Shown here: positions 41,793 to 43,160 of the stretch, in pieces
Layout: every line of letters starts with the position of its first letter
How positions within the stretch are numbered: the first letter of the stretch is position 1
Assembly (NCBI GenBank): GCA_020161795.1
Contig: JAIUOR010000032.1
Span: 1 to 43,160, forward strand
DNA: 43,160 nucleotides
Reading direction: 5' to 3'
From: Actinomycetota bacterium
GTDB lineage: Bacteria > Actinomycetota > Actinomycetes > Propionibacteriales > Propionibacteriaceae
Notes under the pieces: generated by a model
The model's input: the letters and a program-made list of their open reading frames with translations, nothing else
What the model was told of the DNA's origin: nothing
Databases searched by the model: none
Translations under genes and position numbers: made by a program

Positions 41793-43136
41793 TCAGGTCG
41801 GCGGCCCCCACTTGGGGTCGACGGCCGACTGGGTGGGAGTGCCGGTCGGTGCCGGCCAGGAGCCGCCCAGGCCGGCCGGGCCGGGATACTGCGGGGGCGG
41901 GAAGTCCGGCTGCCGTCGCCGGCGCAGTCGCGGCAAATTGAGCTTCAGCCCGCGCGGATCGACGATGGCCAGCGGACGCACCCGGTCGGCGCGCAGGATC
42001 AGTTCGTGCGCGCGCTCGTCACCGGCCTGGTCGACCACCCCGCGCACCTGGGCGTCCCGCAGGTAGGCGAGTTCGGTCAGGGTGCGCTGCAGATCGCGGG
42101 TGGCCAGGAAGCACCGTCCACCGCGGGTCAGCGCCACCGCCAGGGCGCGCCACCGGGTGCGCAACCGGCCGAAAAGCATCGGATCGTCGGCCCGCAGCCA
42201 GCCCACGGCGACATAGTCGGCCAGCCGCACCCGGATCACCTTGCTCTGGACCAGCACCTGGCGGATCACCCAGATCACCGCCGAGAGCAACAGCGGCACC
42301 GCCACCGCCCAGTACATGATCAGCTGCGAGGTTCCCTGGCTCAGGCTCGCCTGCGAGTTGAAGACCATGTGCAGCAGGGCGGCCAGGCCGTAGCCGGCCA
42401 GCGGCGCCAGCACCCGCACCACCTTGCTTCGGGTGCGCAGCGCGACCGCCACGCCGATGGCGGTGAGCATCGTGAACAGCGGGTGGCCGAAGGCCGTCCA
42501 GAAGCCACGCAGCCAGACAATGTCCACCACGGCCTGTTCGGCGTTGCCCACCTCGATGGTCTGCGAGGAGTACACGATGGCCCGGGCGTAGTAGATGATG
42601 TTCTCGGTGAAGGCGAAGCCGGCGCCGGACAGGCCGCCCATCACCACCAGCGAGACCTTCGACACCAGCTCGTAGCGGGCCAGGATGGCCAGCCCGAACA
42701 ACACCGTCGCCTTGGCCGCCTCCTCGACGAAGGGGGCGACGAAGATCGCCGCCCGCGCGCTCGTGGACGGATCGAAGTTGCCGCTGACCTGCATCTGCAT
42801 GGCAGCCCAGGAATTCACGTGGTACGACACGAAGGTCGCCACCGAGGCACCCCAGCCCAGCGACAGGAACCAGACCACCCAGCGCTGCGGCCGCCACCGA
42901 TCGGCGGTCAGGAAGACCACGATCCAGAAGATCAGCGTCGAGGTGGCGTACCACGCGGCCTGCCGGATGGCGGAGGGATTGACGCCCGGCACCGTGCCGT
43001 CCACCGCGGGCTGGTCGGAGGTGAGATCGAAGTACAGGGCCGCCAGGCAGGCCGCGAAGACGATCGTCAGCCCGACGGTCAGCCACGTCCACCACGAGGT
43101 CAGCAGCCGCGGCGGCAGCCGCCGGTCATCGATCAC
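41793..43136 (-). CDS. PrsW-family intramembrane metalloprotease
   Basis: A 447-aa protein with about eight membrane helices up to residue ~310 and a cytoplasmic basic/Pro-rich tail. PrsW motifs are Glu138-Glu139 (PFVEEAAKA), GFAFTENIIYY at 173-183, WTAFGHPLFT and AALLHMVFN, which supply the acidic and histidine ligands. PrsW cuts anti-sigma factors within the membrane in Bacillus; actinobacterial relatives are mostly unstudied. The GTG at 43136 is used here, but the frame stays open to the window edge (...RLNNLPGA before it), so the true start may lie upstream. The ECF/anti-sigma pair at 13-14 kb is a conceivable but distant client. Confidence 0.88.
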   Translation of the reverse strand: MIDDRRLPPRLLTSWWTWLTVGLTIVFAACLAALYFDLTSDQPAVDGTVPGVNPSAIRQAAWYATSTLIFWIVVFLTADRWRPQRWVVWFLSLGWGASVATFVSYHVNSWAAMQMQVSGNFDPSTSARAAIFVAPFVEEAAKATVLFGLAILARYELVSKVSLVVMGGLSGAGFAFTENIIYYARAIVYSSQTIEVGNAEQAVVDIVWLRGFWTAFGHPLFTMLTAIGVAVALRTRSKVVRVLAPLAGYGLAALLHMVFNSQASLSQGTSQLIMYWAVAVPLLLSAVIWVIRQVLVQSKVIRVRLADYVAVGWLRADDPMLFGRLRTRWRALAVALTRGGRCFLATRDLQRTLTELAYLRDAQVRGVVDQAGDERAHELILRADRVRPLAIVDPRGLKLNLPRLRRRRQPDFPPPQYPGPAGLGGSWPAPTGTPTQSAVDPKWGPPT

Positions 43137-43160
43137 CGCCCCCGGCAGGTTGTTCAGCCG

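Overview
The window is high-GC DNA with tightly packed genes, many GTG/TTG starts and many ATGA or GTGA stop/start overlaps. This is typical of Actinomycetota. A Nei1-type glycosylase beside a pepN aminopeptidase, PyrR-led pyr genes, an EttA ABC-F protein, a second SSB, a pair of dynamin-like GTPases and a 24-residue-spaced set of ordinary actinobacterial families would fit a propionibacterium-like lineage, but the genus cannot be fixed from the sequence alone. No phage structural genes, transposases, rRNA or CRISPR arrays were seen.

Layout. (1) 1-3.9 kb: the tail of one TetR regulator, a second TetR gene, and a divergent three-gene oxidoreductase operon (luciferase-like flavin enzyme, quinone-oxidoreductase-like enzyme, atypical SDR). 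A perfect 24-bp palindrome lies between regulator and operon. (2) 4.0-11.6 kb: an accessory-looking block next to a tRNA-Gly gene. It begins with a decayed alpha-glucosidase tail, then a thiol-redox and lipoprotein cluster (two-cysteine membrane protein, VKOR, anchored DsbA, TlpA-like lipoprotein, CcdA, Lnt, a DsbA remnant), then an APH-fold kinase and a zinc-ribbon protein. (3) 11.7-15.4 kb: EamA transporter, an iron-permease remnant, an ECF sigma factor with its CU044_5270-type membrane partner, and a secreted nuclease lipoprotein. (4) 15.4-19.1 kb: a copper module (two CsoR-like operators, His-rich CopB ATPase, CDF transporter) followed by a small membrane protein with a sigma-B-like promoter. 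(5) 19.1-24.6 kb: GNAT, tRNA-Pro, a TetR/CPBP-protease pair with its own double operator, a formate/nitrite channel, an unrecognised 458-aa protein and Nei. (6) 24.7-31.5 kb: pepN, a 51-aa membrane protein, pyrR-pyrB-pyrC and a LacI regulator. (7) 31.6-34.9 kb: fadD plus a double-hotdog thioesterase, opposed by a MarR gene with a clear operator. (8) 35-43 kb: ettA, a TRIC-like channel, an SSB paralogue, two dynamin-like GTPases and a PrsW-family protease.

How they work together. The redox cluster reads as one envelope pathway: VKOR reoxidises DsbA, CcdA feeds electrons to the lipid-anchored TlpA-like protein, and Lnt could acylate that lipoprotein. CopB and the CDF form a metal efflux unit. 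PyrR, PyrB and PyrC are a translationally coupled pyrimidine unit. FadD and the thioesterase are coupled and probably governed by the MarR protein. The two GTPases are translationally coupled and probably act as a membrane-remodelling pair.

The best candidates for something not described are a 172-bp noncoding array at 41617-41788 (four copies of one ~25-bp element, two forward and two inverted, with both pairs offset by exactly 51 bp), the DsbA remnant retained inside the redox operon, and the AAGCCGAGT repeat cluster beside tRNA-Gly.
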